DNA of 64,000 bases from Tetracentron sinense (taxonomy: Eukaryota > Streptophyta > Magnoliopsida > Trochodendrales > Trochodendraceae): the NCBI GenBank assembly GCA_015143295.1, contig CM026573.1:5072434-5136433 (forward strand), given 5' to 3'. Positions 35,711-48,289 of the stretch are shown here, piece after piece. The notes under the pieces were generated by a model, which was given only the letters and a program-made list of their open reading frames with translations, was not told the DNA's origin and made no database searches. Made by a program: the position numbers and the translations under genes. Numbering within the stretch: position 1 is the first letter of the stretch; the number at the start of each line of letters is the position of its first letter.

Positions 35711-36141
35711 TAGGGATGGCAACGGGCCGGATTTGGGCTGGGCTGCCTCAACCCTACCCACTAATGGCAGCAAGACTCCTACCCCGTTTCAAACCCGGGC
35801 CGGATCAGTTCCAATTTATTAAAACCCTTTTGTAACCCGTCCCCGTCCCCGTCCCCGTCCCCGTCCCTGTCCCTGTTAAGTACTAGTCTAGTTGGGTCGA
35901 TATTTCATATAATAAGTAATGTATTGAGGTATTTTTAGGATTAATTTAAGGGTAAAATAGTACTTTTACATTATAAACGAGCGGGTTAGGGCGGGATGAC
36001 TTAAATCCATTCCCGACCCGAATGCAAGTAGGGTTTAACCATTTATTCCCAAACCCGCCTCTACCCCGTTTAAGAACTCTCCAAACCCATCCTAATAGGG
36101 TCGGGACGGGTTACTCGATTAGCCTGACCCGTTGCCATCCA
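35711..36141. mobile_element. hAT-like element with GGATGGCAACGGG ends
   Basis: TAGGGATGGCAACGGG at the left and CCCGTTGCCATCC at the right are inverted repeats. The interior is GGGTCGGGxCGGG-type sequence with a (CCCCGT)n minisatellite at 35836-35876. No target duplication was found, and the right end seems to lack its last three bases. Similar ends occur at 50927 and 52107. Confidence 0.6.
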
Positions 36142-36338
36142 GAGTGGTTGACCATCTTATCAAGTTAAAGGTCCTAAACCATGTGGTTGATGGTGAGATG
36201 GGCCTCACGATAGGGGTAGAAGGTGCACCATTTGCATGGCCCGGGCATGAAAGCCTAGAGGTACGACGGGTGTCAACGGATACAAATATCCATATCCGTT
36301 TTTATCCAAATTCATTTACTCGAATAGGTGTAGAGTGA
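36142..36338. other. spacer between two mobile elements
   Basis: The 68-codon open frame here has no known domain and is judged accidental. A run with AACGGATAC..ATCCGTT words near 36275-36305 starts an AT-rich repeat that resumes after the SINE. Confidence 0.35.
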
Positions 36339-36505
36339 TTTTTTTTTTGACATTGAAGAGGTATCCCAACCTTTGGCCAAACTATTCCTCTCCAGCTCCA
36401 TCCTAGACACCCACACCAGGAAGGAGCAGATAGAAGTTGCTGAGAGTCGAAACCAAGACCTCCACTTCATGAGGCGTGGTGCTTGACCAACTGAACCAGC
36501 AGGTG
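36339..36505 (-). mobile_element. SINE with A and B boxes, minus strand
   Basis: On the minus strand: A-box-like CTGGTTCAGTTGGTCAAG near the 5' end (about 36502-36485), B-box-like GGTTTCGACTC (36453-36443), and an A-tail (T-run 36339-36348). These are the pol III promoter parts of a tRNA-derived SINE. Confidence 0.75.
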
Positions 36506-36509
36506 GGTG

Positions 36510-37626
36510 TGATGTGGAGCGAATTCAAATAAGGATTTCACCATTCGTTTATTATTGAACACAAATATGAACATTGGTCATGAAATATTCGACCGATTAT
36601 ATATATATAATATATTATAAGTTTATGAAACTAAAATAACCTTATGAATATATATATTTTTATATAAGTTAAGACATTAAAATTATTTTTTAATACAAGT
36701 TTTAAAAAAATATTAATTTTTTATTTTTAAAAAATAAAATTTATAATTGTCAATATTTTTAGCAATTTTTTCTTTTAATTTTTAAGGTAATCAGATAGTT
36801 TAGATAATATCCGAATTTAAATATTTTAATCGGAGTCGGATATAAATACTATATTTCACTATCCATCATATATTTAATTGAATTCAAATGGATAGTCAGA
36901 TATGTAAACGTATACGAATTCAGATATACCTCTATCCACTTTGAATTCGCTCTATTGATAGCTCTTCATGTATTATCGACCTCCTCCAGTCCTTCTCTCC
37001 ACATGAGCTTAACTAAAAAGTAGGCTTGGGCCTGGGCTTCAGATCAGTAATCTTGGATGTAGTAAGTTTGGTCCATGGAAGCCTAGAACTAGGCAATCGT
37101 AGTCCATAGTGAATTGCGATCTGTGGGCTTTAGGCTCCAGACCAGGGTAGTCATGGATTATAGAAGTTTGGTCCGTTGAAGCCTCCAAAAAGGAAACTGT
37201 AATGGGCTGTGAGCAATGGGATTGGGATTGGGATTGGGCTTGGGCATCATTTCAGGGTGATCTTGGACTTAGAGAGTTTGGCCCATGGAAGCCTAGAGCT
37301 AGGCTTTGGCTCAGAGACCAGACAAAACTCAGAAGCAGAACTTGTTCCAATCAGAACGGCATTGGCCTCGTAGCCCATTCTCGAAATCTTTGTACTACAA
37401 TTCAGTGTAACACACAATTAGTGAATTACCACTAATCAACAGGTCTCACTGGTGCACATAGGCTTGAGTCAGTGTCAGTCGCTGAACTGAGATCAGAGGA
37501 GCCATGACCAAGCCTAGGGAAAGAATTGGACAACCCTAATTGTAAGTGGGGATAACTTGAGCATCTAGCTCTTTCTTTTGATCTTGTAACACTCTAGACT
37601 CCGAAAGTCTGAATGTATTTGTGTAT
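36510..37626. other. AT-rich repeat remnant and GGCTTGGGC-rich spacer, no gene
   Basis: 36540-36955 is very AT-rich with 'ATCCGAATTTAAATATT' style words resembling 51690-52020. 37020-37330 has reiterated 'TTTGGTCCATGGAAGCCTAGAGCTAGGC' phrases at about 37068, 37170 and 37280, roughly 105 bp apart, suggesting a decayed tandem repeat. The 77-codon frame at 37202 is part of it. Confidence 0.45.
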
Positions 37627-37795
37627 CCTTTTTTTTTTTTGCTGGAGTTATCATGTACCTACGTTAGTAATCTTGAATCGGTTAGGCAGTTAGGGGTTAG
37701 CAATGGGTAGGGGAGTTCTTGCAACTCATTCCGGAAGGGATTCGATCCCTGACCTCCCACATCTGGAGGCCACACCCCAACCATTTTCCACCTTG
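37627..37795 (-). mobile_element. SINE family copy, minus strand
   Basis: On the minus strand: A-box-like TGGTTGGGGTGTGG, B-box-like GGGATCGAATCCC, then 'ACTAACGTAGGTACATGA' and an A-tail (T-run 37628-37639). Shares body segments with 40715-40880 on the plus strand, so it is a dispersed family. Confidence 0.75.
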
Positions 37796-38159
37796 TTTTC
37801 AAGGTTGCAATAAAAAGCACAAAACTGTGAAAAAATGATTACTTTTCATGTAAGATGTTTTAGGGGGCGTATTGATGGATGGTAAACTTGAAAGCAAACG
37901 GAATGGGCTGGGCTTGGGCCATAAGTATGAGACCAATTTTTAGAAATGAGTTAATGGTGATCATGAGATGGACCATAGCTGGCCTACTGATGGCCCTACC
38001 CAAGTTGATATAATACTAATAAGCCTATCATTGCAGCCCAAACTTCAGCAGGATCTGGGCCTTAGCAACCATGTGGGGTGGTTCTATCCATCTATAAACC
38101 AACGGGGAGTGCTAGTTAGTCCCCACTGATGCATTCTTTCCTTTTCTTGGGACAAAAAC

Positions 38160-38335
38160 ATTTTTTTTGGTGGAAATATAATCATGTAACTAACACACGC
38201 ACTCTAAACTCACACACATAGCCAGACCTAAGGTAACCGCCACGGTGTTATAAGGGGTAAGTCCAAGCACCCACTCCAAAAGGGCATGTCTTAAGGAGGG
38301 TTGATGGCCCCTTATAAGCACAACACAAAATCATT
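38160..38335 (-). repeat. retroposon-like repeat, second copy
   Basis: The reverse complement repeats 21185-21300: TATAAGGGG, 'CCATCAACCCTCCTTAAGACA', 'TTGGACTTACC', 'CCTTAGGTCTGGCT', 'GTGTGTGAGTTTAG'. It continues through 'GTGTGTTAGTTACATG' to an A-run (T-run 38160-38168). No USE-like motif is present upstream of this copy. Confidence 0.65.
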
Positions 38336-39114
38336 GTTTTCTTGCCTCAAAAGGAGAGAGTGAATTATGGGGTAGAAGAATGCTAGCCTCAATTTCGTCA
38401 ATCATTAATCAACCCATAAAAGAGAATAGTCAAACACTTTAAACATTGAATCCACTAAAATATATTTTGTTTATTTTCCTTTTAATAGAAAGATTAACAA
38501 TTGACACGATTGGAGCTAGCATTTCCAATAAAAGGAGTGTGAAGGGAATGGCAAAATTCATATACGCACTTAATATTCCCAAGGGGAATCAAAGGGGGAT
38601 TTGATATTTTTACAATGCCTTCGTACCCATATGAGAATTTAAAAAAGATCGAAAGTCTCAATTGCGTCATTAATTATCTTATAAATAAGTAATTTATTTT
38701 TCTTATAAGGTAGCTAACACTTCCATAAGATATTTATCATGTGTGGTGACGAGTAGAGGGGCTTGATAGATTCCCCCATTCGAATCTAATGATGAAGAAG
38801 GCTATATTTTGTTTGTCTAGCAAAATCCAAACTTGCTAGAGCTTTATGTGAGGAATCAAATACGTGTGAGACAATTGAAGAGTCTTAAGGAATGTTTCAT
38901 TAAACCAAACTATTGCTTCATGTGATGTACACACAATCACTCTCTTCTACACTTCTACTAGGTCAAATGCTCCTTAATAAGATATTTCTTACATTTAAAC
39001 ATACCAGCAGCTGGAACAGATAGTAATCCCAACTGACCAGTAAAATGCAAAAAAAAAAAAACACACACACACCAGCATTTACCTCATCCCTTCCTAAGGT
39101 TTAGTAAGGCATGT
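38336..39114. other. intergenic, no gene seen
   Basis: AT-rich spacer; no domain-bearing frame or clear element border. Confidence 0.4.
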
Positions 39115-39317
39115 GATTGCCTCCGGCAGATGTCATAAAAGTGGTCTCGGGCTCCACATATCATGCGCCATGTGGAGATAAAAAGGAGGAGAGATATCAA
39201 GAAGGGAGAAGTAAAAAACATGGGGAGAATGAAATGACTTATCCCTTTTTTATCGCCACATGTCGCATGATGTGTGGAAGCCCAAGACCACTTTTATGGC
39301 ATCTGCTAGAGACAATC
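39115..39317. mobile_element. foldback MITE with GCAGATGnCATAAAAG arms
   Basis: The left arm GCAGATGTCATAAAAGTGG and right arm CCACTTTTATGGCATCTGC are inverted, and the complementarity extends inward about 60 bases ('CCACATATCATGCGCCATG'). The outer ends GATTG/CAATC also pair. No transposase and no clear TSD. Confidence 0.75.
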
Positions 39318-39589
39318 CTGTGCTGTTTAGTAAATGCTGATGTGGCACATGCACCATGTGCATGTACAGGTTTGCGCTCGTATGATCCTTTTCCTTTTTT
39401 CAAGATAGGGAAGTGATTTAAAACTCTTATAGTAGTACTATCATTTCTGGCCGCCTGATTGAAAATCTAATGGCATCAAATATTAAGTAGCTAGGCCTAC
39501 CATTTAATGCATGTGCGCAATTCTTGATAGCTATCAAGAATTTTAAACCAATTTCCCACAAATAAGCATATTAAGGGGTAGGACTTTGC

Positions 39590-39730
39590 TACTGACACCC
39601 ATTAGGGTGTGACCACCGAGACCATGTTTTTAAAGCATTGGATTTCAGGTGGGGCTCATTTCACATTGTAGGCCCCACCTGAAATCCCATGCTCTTAGAG
39701 CATGGTCTCGGTGGTCTCGGCCCTAAGGGG
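39590..39730. mobile_element. short foldback MITE
   Basis: The arm 'GACCACCGAGACCATG' (39610-39625) is matched by 'CATGGTCTCGGTGGTC' (39701-39716). 'GGATTTCAGGTGGGG' pairs with 'CCCCACCTGAAATCC' inside. The hairpin has a loop of about 20 bases. Family unknown. Confidence 0.75.
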
Positions 39731-40714
39731 TCTCCGAAGCTTTATCCTAAGCGGTACTAGCATGTACTAGCATCCACACATATCTTTCTATGTCTCATTC
39801 ATATGGACAAAAAATTATTTAAATAAATTACCTTAGCAATAATCTAATATCAAGCACACTGCACACCCACCCTCGTTGATAAATGGTACATGTGTATCCT
39901 CGTTAGGATGAAGTCCTTTGTTTAATTACCAGAAAGAGAATTATGTTGAATTAGTAAAAGTGTTCTTAAACGATGTGGCAGGAGAGGCCACTCACCTACT
40001 TGACACTAACAAAACTGTAAATAGATGATATTGTAGCCAAGCCCCTTTTGTGAGTGTAACTCGGCACACAGATCTTGTGTGCCCTCTGATAGACAGGGCA
40101 TGATAATAAAAGAACTAGTTGGGATGGGCAAATTCATCTCGAGTGTTTTACCAAAGCATAATTTGTGAATATTGGACTAAAACATATAATGCTAAGCAAG
40201 ATGAAGGCTCTCGATCGATCAGATGGTTAGGGATGTTTTGTCGGTGCCATATACGTACCCATCCAAAGAGTTGTAAACAATTTTCGATGGATTGATGGCC
40301 ATGTACACCATGTGTATGACATCCACCTAAATTGCAACTTCTATATGCATCTTTCCGCTTCCATCAATATCATGTGCATCGATCGTACATCTATATATGT
40401 TTATATAAGCACTCAGATTGATTGAGTGGAATCCATAGAAGGTGAATGTGACCATGATATATTAAATGGGGTTCTGAAAAGCCTAGCTTGTTGTGTCAAT
40501 AGGGCTGATATATTAGGTTTTGGGTGGTTAAGAATCAGAATCTTGTACTGAGGGTGGAGAGAATGATGTTTGCACCCTTAGGTTTTACCTTTTAAGGTCC
40601 CACCCAATTTGCCTTATTGGTAGCTTTTGAGTGAAAAAGGTACTTTTCAGCCTAAGAAACACCCTCAAATCAATCCTTACCCCCAAATCAATCCTTGCAA
40701 GAATGGAAGTGCTA
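39731..40714. other. intergenic, no gene seen
   Basis: No open frame or RNA gene recognised. GATCGATC words occur near 40212 and 40379, as in other repeats of this window. Confidence 0.4.
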
Positions 40715-40880
40715 ACACCCTCGCCTGTTGCGTGAGTGGTAGGAGGTGTGGCCTCTTAAGGGGAGGTCTGGGAATCTAATCCTCAGGGTAAGAGTTGCAA
40801 CTGCTCCACTGCCCAGCTAACTTCTGACCGGTTGACTCTACTGACGTAGGTAAATGATATTTGACCTTGTGAAGACCACA
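40715..40880 (+). mobile_element. SINE family copy, plus strand
   Basis: 'GTGTGGCCTC', 'GGGAGGTC', a degenerate B box (GGGAATCTAATCC), 'AGTTGCAACTG', 'CTGACGTAGGTAAATGA' and a terminal A-rich tail follow in the same order as in the minus-strand copy at 37627-37795. The tail is (A)n with GAA interruptions. Confidence 0.7.
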
Positions 40881-41820
40881 AAAAAAAGAAAAGAAAAAAG
40901 AAGGGAAGTGCTAGCCCCACTTTCTTCTAACTGCACTCTCCTCTTTTTGGGGGCAACAATATAAGAAATTTATGTCCTGAATTAAAATCCTTGTCTCTTG
41001 TCTGAAAAAGGAAGAATCCATTGGGGGAGAGTGGGGCTAGCAAAATTCAAGAAGATATATATTGCCTCATGGACCAGAAACTTAAGGAAAAGGATTAGCT
41101 TCCTCTGGGCTTAAATGAATGATAATCTGTTATATTATATCTCCAATATTAACCTCTAAACGCTTACCTAATCATTGGGGGTACTTATACTTCATTATCG
41201 TTACTCTAATTCTCTTTATCGCTTATCCTAGTTTTAAGACGACGACCCACTGCAATCTGACCCACATGGAGTGTATAGAGAATTCCAGCAGGCGTGCAGG
41301 AATGGCAGTCCCCCTAGCTGAGAGGCTGAAGGAAAGAGAAATAAAAGTACCCACTAAAGAATGAATTAGTAGATAAAAGTCCCTTGCTATATAGTTGTGT
41401 AAAAGATTAGAACCATATATAGGTAGGGTATATTAGCTTCTAAATCTTTTCTTAGTGACTTTAAGAAACCATATCATGAATAAATAAGACAATCATTAGG
41501 AGGAGGGTATTACTTCTTTTTCTCTTTTTGAGGGAATTGTTTATTTGATCCTTGCATAAATTTTGTTTGCAATGAGAATTGAATTTCTATGAATTTGAGA
41601 TGGTGATACATGAGTAATACTAACCTTCACTAGACTAATGAATTTGGTAACCTTCACATACATTTGTACTATGTATTAATTATTAAACTCACTAAAATGA
41701 AGGTAATTTAGTATTTTTACATGGAACCAATTGTTAAATGAAGGTGACAAAATATTTTTTCTTGTCTTCTCTATTTAATAATTTGTCTCCTATGAAAATA
41801 TCAAACCCTAATTATATTTA
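40881..41820. other. intergenic, no gene seen
   Basis: AT-rich. The 81-codon frame at 41119 has no known domain. Confidence 0.4.
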
Positions 41821-42035
41821 GGGGAGTAATTTAAAACTCTCAATAGTAGGTACTATCGAGAGCTAAGACCGCAAGATTGAAATTCCAAAGTGCCAACACT
41901 CTCAAGTAGGGCCCAGTATTTAAAGAATGTGCAACTTGTGGCTGTTTGATTTTCAAATCACGTGGCCTTGGTCTTGATAGTACCTATTTTTTTTAGAGTT
42001 TTCTATCACTTTCCTTATATTTATTAGAGTGATAT
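41821..42035. mobile_element. probable foldback MITE
   Basis: 'AATTTAAAACTCTCAATAGTAGGTACTATC' near the left side is matched in inverse by 'GATAGTACCTATTTTTTTTAGAGTTTTC' near the right. A related, partly decayed block lies at 39408-39550 ('GTGATTTAAAACTC..AGTAGTACTATC'). Target duplication not resolved. Confidence 0.55.
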
Positions 42036-44665
42036 TTAATACATAGGGTTAGGGGTAAAAAAGTTTAATGAATGTTACCAAGTTCATTAGTCTAGGCAAT
42101 GTTAACATTTCTCATATAAAATAGGAGTCAAAAGTCTGGTAAATGTTACCAAGTTCACTAGTGTGAAGGTTAATATTCTCACATAAATAAATATAAATAT
42201 ATATTATACTATATTATATTATGTATGTGGGTTAAGAAAAAAAGATTGATAAGAGCATAAAAGTGAATAGTACAATTTTAAAAAAATCAGACCAAATTTA
42301 CCTACTCTACTGTTTCTAATAACCCCACCCATGAGTCCATGACAGTCCATGACGACAACCCTACCCATGAAGGGAACTTCTGTAAATATCTATCAAAGAA
42401 GGTGCAAAGTTCAATTCCCTATTATTGTATTTTGTTTTGACAAGTGTATACAGTATATCTGACTTTGGTATATAATATACGAGGAATATATAAAACTATA
42501 AGGATTTGATTTCTTATTTTTCAAAAGTTATGTTTATATTATTCCCTTCTTTTATTAATTTATTGAGAATTTGAGATATGGTGGGGGGTCATGCGTGTCC
42601 AAAATATTCCATCGCCGTTTCATCCAAAGAAATTCCTACCCAAATGATCCCCTCGACTTCCTTTTATTTTATTTTAGTTCTTTGGCACTATATTTATAAT
42701 GGTTGCTTTATAGTCGAGAGAAATGGGGGGCTTAGAGTCTTCAAAGAGAGTGGTGTAAGATCCTCCAACTCAAATGCTTACAAATTCTTCATCTTCAAGT
42801 CTTCAAAAGCCCTCAATCACAGGTAAGAAGTATTACTATGCCTTCTTTCTTTCTTTTTTTAAAATAACAAATAAAAATCATGAAAATGATGATTCTTAAT
42901 GACGGCAGCATGAACGTTACAGTAACCATCCATTTTTATGGGTCAACGAATGGTTCGAGTTTGAAAATGGTAGCTAGATTTAATCTATACAAATAATGTA
43001 TAAACTTAGTTCAAATCCTATTAGACAATGTTTGCTAAAAGTACAAATTAAGACCAATAAGTGAAGGATGGTTGATAAATTTCGAGAAATCAATGTTTAA
43101 ATTGTTGATCATTTCCTACATATCACATTGTTTTGTAATGTGTGAGACATTTGGATATAAGGCTATTCTATTGGTGTCAGCATGACTAGTATAATATATA
43201 ATATTCATATCTAATGATAAAATGGGCTTACAAAACATGTTGATAATAAGGGAATGACCTCCTCCAACGACCCAAAAAAGCTACTATTGGTCTATGTGGA
43301 TTCATACTGAATTGGTAAAATCAATATTTCGTAAATATCCATCCACTGGGGGATTCTGATCAAAAGACAAGGTCGGCAATGGTGTATAACTCCCTTGGGT
43401 TGTGCATGGAGATTATTTCTCATGATAATAACTATCACTGGGAGATGATCTCCTAACATTAATGACAGAAACTACATACCATATTCAACTTTGGTTTGGT
43501 AAATTCCCCCATTGGGACATATATTGACTAAAATACAAGCTTCAATTTTCTCCTTATCAAGGAGATTACTAGGACAAGAAGACTTATTGCACATGTGACA
43601 TTGTATAATAAAAATAAGTATATGTGAATAAAAAAAGAAAGTGAGGTTAGATATCCAACTTCAATAAGTAAAAGGAAATAAACTAAAAGAAGGAAATCAA
43701 TTCCCAAGTATCAATCCAAGAAAACTAATTAACTTCAGTTTTCTAATTAATCAGAGAAGGAGAATGGAAAGTCGACTAAGTGAATTAAAATACCATAGTC
43801 GACATTGTATTGGTTAGCATCCCCTTGGTCAACATCTATAGACCAATACTAATCCTACTCCGTTGACACATGAGATCATTCCGAAGAACGAAAACCTCAG
43901 TTTTAGTCAATCTTTGTCCTCTCTATTCTCCTGTAATTATCAATTATTATTTGTAAGATCTCACTGTCATATTTGGTCTATGATTCAGGAGAAAGCTTCA
44001 TATATATGACAGATGAACAGTCATTCTGATTTTTCATCTATATTATTCCACGAGGTAATCCAGCATCGACTTGTTGAATTGATGATTTAATTGTTATGGT
44101 GACCTGAAATATTTGAATTTTGAGGTCAGGGCCCATTTTTATCAAGTATGGGGGACCTATCACTTACTGATCTCTTTTAATTCGATGCCGCGTTAATCGG
44201 CTTTTCAAAAAAAATTGTTTTTTTACAAGGTTGGGATCATTCCATCAACACTAGCATCATCATTTCAAGCAAACCTTATAGATGAATGTTATAAAACCAT
44301 TTATCACACATGATTCTATATACTATATAAGGGGTAAGTATGCGTATACAGAAACAAAATTCAGTATGCCTATTGCCTGTTCCAATTGAACATCTTTGTG
44401 ATGTAATTTATATATTAACCAGTTGATCATATTTAATCCATCGAGCTTAAAATAAATAAATAAAACCAAGAAGCGATATCATATGTTAGATTTTGTTAAA
44501 GTAATTAAGATTTTGCTACACCACTCTTATTGATGTTTACCAAACTCGAATGAGAAAAGATAGGTTTTGTGATTATTATTGATTGGAACAAGGCTTGATT
44601 TGATCATTATCACATCATTAGATATACATACATGTATATATATGCACACATGTATTTGTATACAT
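42036..44665. other. gene-free spacer upstream of LOB
   Basis: AT-rich, with an open frame at 42578-42826 lacking any known domain. Around 42690-42826 a TATA-like word (TATATTTATAA) precedes a pyrimidine/purine-rich stretch ending at a strong donor (CACAG|GTAAG, 42822). This might be the first exon of an unidentified noncoding transcript, but no partner exon was found. Confidence 0.3.
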
Positions 44666-44670
44666 GAACA

Positions 44671-44678
44671 TATATAAG
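44671..44678 (+). promoter_or_regulatory. candidate TATA box of LOB
   Basis: TATATAAG precedes a leader-like region. With the proposed 5' UTR intron (45433-46254) it would give a leader of about 740 bases before splicing. Other TATA-like words exist nearby, so this is tentative. Confidence 0.4.
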
Positions 44679-45753
44679 CAATTCCTCACCCTATGATCCA
44701 ATTCAATCAGGCCCTTTTACTATTTCTTCTGCTTGATAATCAAGAACATTGGATACCCTTCTTTTACTTCATCTTCTAATTTTTAGTTTTTAGACAGAGA
44801 TTTCTTTCCCCTCAAGATGAGAAATAGTTGAGGAAGAAATGAGTGATATATCCCACAGGCCAAATAATATAGTGCAGTGTCTTAGTCATCCTTTTTAGGA
44901 GTGAAACTTGGCAACAACCGTACTTGCAGCGTTTGGCGACCAATATGCTGTTCACACATCAAAAAAAATTGTTAGATATGTATCCTTCAAAAAAACATGT
45001 TATCTGCTTTTATTATTTCAAAATTTAGTTTTCTGACACTTTTTATGATGTGTTAGTTGTCTCTTAGTCGTTTGCAGCCCGGGGCTGCAAGGACCATTGT
45101 TGCCAAGTTTCAAGTGTACCTCCCATTTATTATTACCCTTGTCTTTTCCTTTCCATTCCTTCTCCATAAACTAAATGCTCTTTGCCTTCCTTCTTTCCCA
45201 TCTTCTCTTACTTTTTGTTGCCGAATTTGCAGGCCTCTCTGATCCTCCCATTACGCTTTCCCCATTGAGGACTCCGCTCAAATAATAGAATGTTAGGAAC
45301 TCTCATCTTTCAATGACTACAGCTTCTTTTTTGGAAGAACCAGAGAACTGCTACTGAAAGAGTTCACACAAGGGGAAAGTAGTACTGGTGCTGCTCCTTT
45401 TCATCTGATCAAACAAGCCTAGGTCACAACAGGTAAACACATTTAGTTTCTTTATTCCTTTTTATGCTTATTTTCTTGATTTTTGTTTCTTGGTAAGCTA
45501 AAGAGATAAACCACATGATTTTGGGTCAGGCTCTGATCTAGGGTTTTGTCAGATGGGATTTCTATAGGTAGAGTAACAGGTGTTCATGTCATCTACTGCA
45601 GTTGTGGAAAAATAATCATGGGTGAGATTGCACCAGTCAGATCCCATGCTCAACTGACTTATTGTTTGGTGGAAGCTCAACTGACTTCACAGAAAGCAAA
45701 TTACTGTGTAGAGTAGATGGTGCAACTGATTCTATGAAATCTAGGAGTCTAAA

Positions 45754-45757
<4 letters not shown>

Positions 45758-45795
<38 letters not shown>
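45758..45795 (+). repeat. (GA)n microsatellite in LOB 5' UTR intron
   Basis: About 19 GA dinucleotides without interruption. Confidence 0.95.
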
Positions 45796-45798
<3 letters not shown>

Positions 45799-46259
45799 TA
45801 ATCTCCATATGCAAGAAAATATGGATGTACCTTTGATGCGTTTTAGGTATATCAAAGAGAAGGGGGAAAGAAAACTGAGGGGGGAAATGTACACAATTTA
45901 GTGTTCAAATTAAAACAAAAAAAAAAAGAAAAGGAGATTCAGATGGTTGTGGCCTGTGGGTGTTTCTTCCTCCAAGTAACCCTAAAGTCCTTGAGAACTT
46001 CTTATATTAAAAAACAGAAGAAGAAAAATATTGTCTGGGTATAAGAAAAGAAAAAATCAGTAGTAATAGAAAAATATTGTCTGGGTGCAACTTAGATCTA
46101 CATGAAATCTCAGTTTCTTCTTGAAATTAAAGTTGAAGTTCTATTTTTTCTATATGGAAAAAACAAAAACAAAAATCAGTTACTCCAAATCTAAGAAAAT
46201 TAACTTGCAAAAATGGTTGTGGAGTACTTTAGTGGATATATTTTCTTGCTACAGTGAAA

Positions 46260-46793
46260 ATGGCTTCATCCAGCTCTTCCAACTCCCCATGTGCTGCCTG
46301 CAAGTTCTTGAGGAGGAAATGCATGCCAGGTTGCATCTTTTCACCCTATTTCCCACCCGAAGAGCCACATAAATTTGCCAATGTTCACAAGATCTTTGGT
46401 GCTAGCAATGTCTCTAAGCTCCTCAATGAGCTCCTCCCTCATCAGAGAGAAGATGCAGTAAACTCGCTCGCCTATGAAGCTGAAGCTCGGATAAAGGATC
46501 CTGTCTATGGCTGCGTTGGCGCGATCTCGGTCCTCCAAAGACAGGTTCACCGCCTTCAAAATGAATTGGACGCTGCTAACGCCGATCTAATCCGGTATGC
46601 CTGCAATGAAATCCAGACAGCATTGCCTGCACCACCGGCGACAGGCGTTCCTCCGGTGGCTCCTCGCCAGAGGTCTATCGCCTTCCATCGAAGTACAGGT
46701 AATGAAGGAGGGTCTTTCTATCAGAACCCTGGTTTCCCTCTTCCATATCCTCCTCCATGGCCTGATAATCATGGAGGAGATGGCAATATGTGA
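46260..46793 (+). CDS. LOB: LATERAL ORGAN BOUNDARIES (LOB) domain transcription factor, class I
   Basis: One exon of 177 residues. The LOB domain shows the zinc-binding CX2CX6CX3C block (C11, C14, C21, C25), the GAS block (about 27-50, 'FANVHKIFGAS'), and the class I leucine-zipper-like LX6LX3LX6L (L92, L99, L103, L110). The C-terminal 'PPWPDNHGGDGNM' resembles the tail of Arabidopsis LOB, which favours the LOB subgroup over other LBDs. The protein is a plant-specific nuclear DNA-binding factor expressed at organ boundaries, where it limits brassinosteroid response (family knowledge). The ATG at 46260 follows an acceptor-like TTTTCTTGCTACAG (ending 46254), and a donor CAG|GTAAAC at 45433 would give an 822-bp 5' UTR intron. 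Confidence 0.95.
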   Translation: MASSSSSNSPCAACKFLRRKCMPGCIFSPYFPPEEPHKFANVHKIFGASNVSKLLNELLPHQREDAVNSLAYEAEARIKDPVYGCVGAISVLQRQVHRLQNELDAANADLIRYACNEIQTALPAPPATGVPPVAPRQRSIAFHRSTGNEGGSFYQNPGFPLPYPPPWPDNHGGDGNM

Positions 46794-48285
46794 TATGAAG
46801 TGGGAATTCTTTGAAAGAGAAAATTAACCCATCTAGCTATCTAGGGTTTATCTCTTAATGGATAGGGTGGAGAGACTCTCCTAGCTAATATGGTGTGGTG
46901 AGGTATGCTATGCTATGCTATGGCATCTAGTGAATGCTTCTAGATAATATATAAGATTACTGCTCTTAGCTAAATCATTGATTACTATCTTTTTCTTAGC
47001 TAAAAACAATGGCAGATTGAGTACTTATTCTGCAAAACCAATTGGATTTCAATATTCTATCTAGATCAGTTCTTGAATGTGGGATTTGGGATATAAGTAA
47101 AGGTCTAGAACATGGTGGTTGTGTTCCTAGTGCAGTTCTAGACCATGTGCATGCATTTGGAGTTCTTATTATCTGTTGGTATTGTCTTTGCTCAAGAAAA
47201 TAAGAATAACTAATTCTCAACTTAAAGAGGATTCTCAAGCTAAGTCTAGGGTGTAGGCCTCTTTTAGATTAGATTATATATTCTTACTCCCATTTCTGCT
47301 TTGTTCTGAAGGACCACTGTCTTTCTCAGAAACCTTATTGAACTGGTTTGTAGCCTTTGGTTTCAAGTATAAAATATATCCAAATTCAGTTTGAGGACCT
47401 CAGGGCTGCACTTAACTGACCTAGGTTTGTTTATTAAATTTCATTAATTTCATTGCCATCAACTCAAAATCTCTCTTCTTGAGAGGTACTGACACAGCAA
47501 TATCATTGAAGAAAACCCATCTTGGTATGAACAAGTGGAAAAGAGTAGTGTGAGTTTCTTTGAACTTTTCCTACTTAAATTCAAGTTTTGTGAGTGTTTC
47601 ATCTTGTTTTTGTTATTTTTTATTCTATCACTAATAAAGGGTATACTGTAAAATTGTTGATTTTTTCTTTACTATACCACCTTGTGTTGTTTGTGAATCT
47701 GAGCTCCAACCCCTCATCCTACCTTAGCCATTATCTCAAACAGTAAGTTACAGTTCCCTTGCTCTGTTAAGATCCAAAAGGTGGTGTCCTTCCATGTGAG
47801 GGTACGTGCATCAACACAGAATTATTAATTGCATGTGAATCTTAATTAGGTTTTCACCTGTCTCTTACCAAACACCACTACAGATGAATATAATGTGTAT
47901 TCATGGAAGGGCTGTTGCTAATCCACACACACGTATGCATGTTGTGTAGAAATGTACTTTTTTCTTCAGAGTTATATTAGTGATATAAATGTCTGTAGAG
48001 AGAGAGGATTTGACAGGTGAATGAGTTCATAATTTCCTTAATTTCTTCGATTGTCTAAAAACTCTCTTACATGCTTTCATTCCTCTCTCTCTCTCTCACA
48101 TTCATACACACGCACACATTGACGTGTTGTGTCGTTTAACCGTACGAAATTTCCAACATGAACCCATCTGCTCTACTGTTCTTCCCTTACCTTTGTCAGA
48201 TCTCTCTATTTCTCTCACGGTCACATACACCCACACAGATCTGCTCTACTGTTTTTACCTCACTTTTCTGTCATATCTTTCTCTT
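46794..48285. other. LOB 3' region and spacer, no further gene seen
   Basis: Includes the LOB 3' UTR (end not fixed) and AT-rich intergenic sequence. No domain-bearing frame. Confidence 0.4.
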
Positions 48286-48289
48286 GCTC

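Noticed and set aside
42578-42826. 82-codon frame with nearby TATA and donor
   Set aside because: No recognisable domain, composition typical of intergenic AT-rich DNA, and no second exon found.
46254-46259. Two-codon upstream extension of LOB
   Set aside because: It would need GTG as start and the bases immediately follow or overlap the splice acceptor. The ATG at 46260 gives the family N-terminus.
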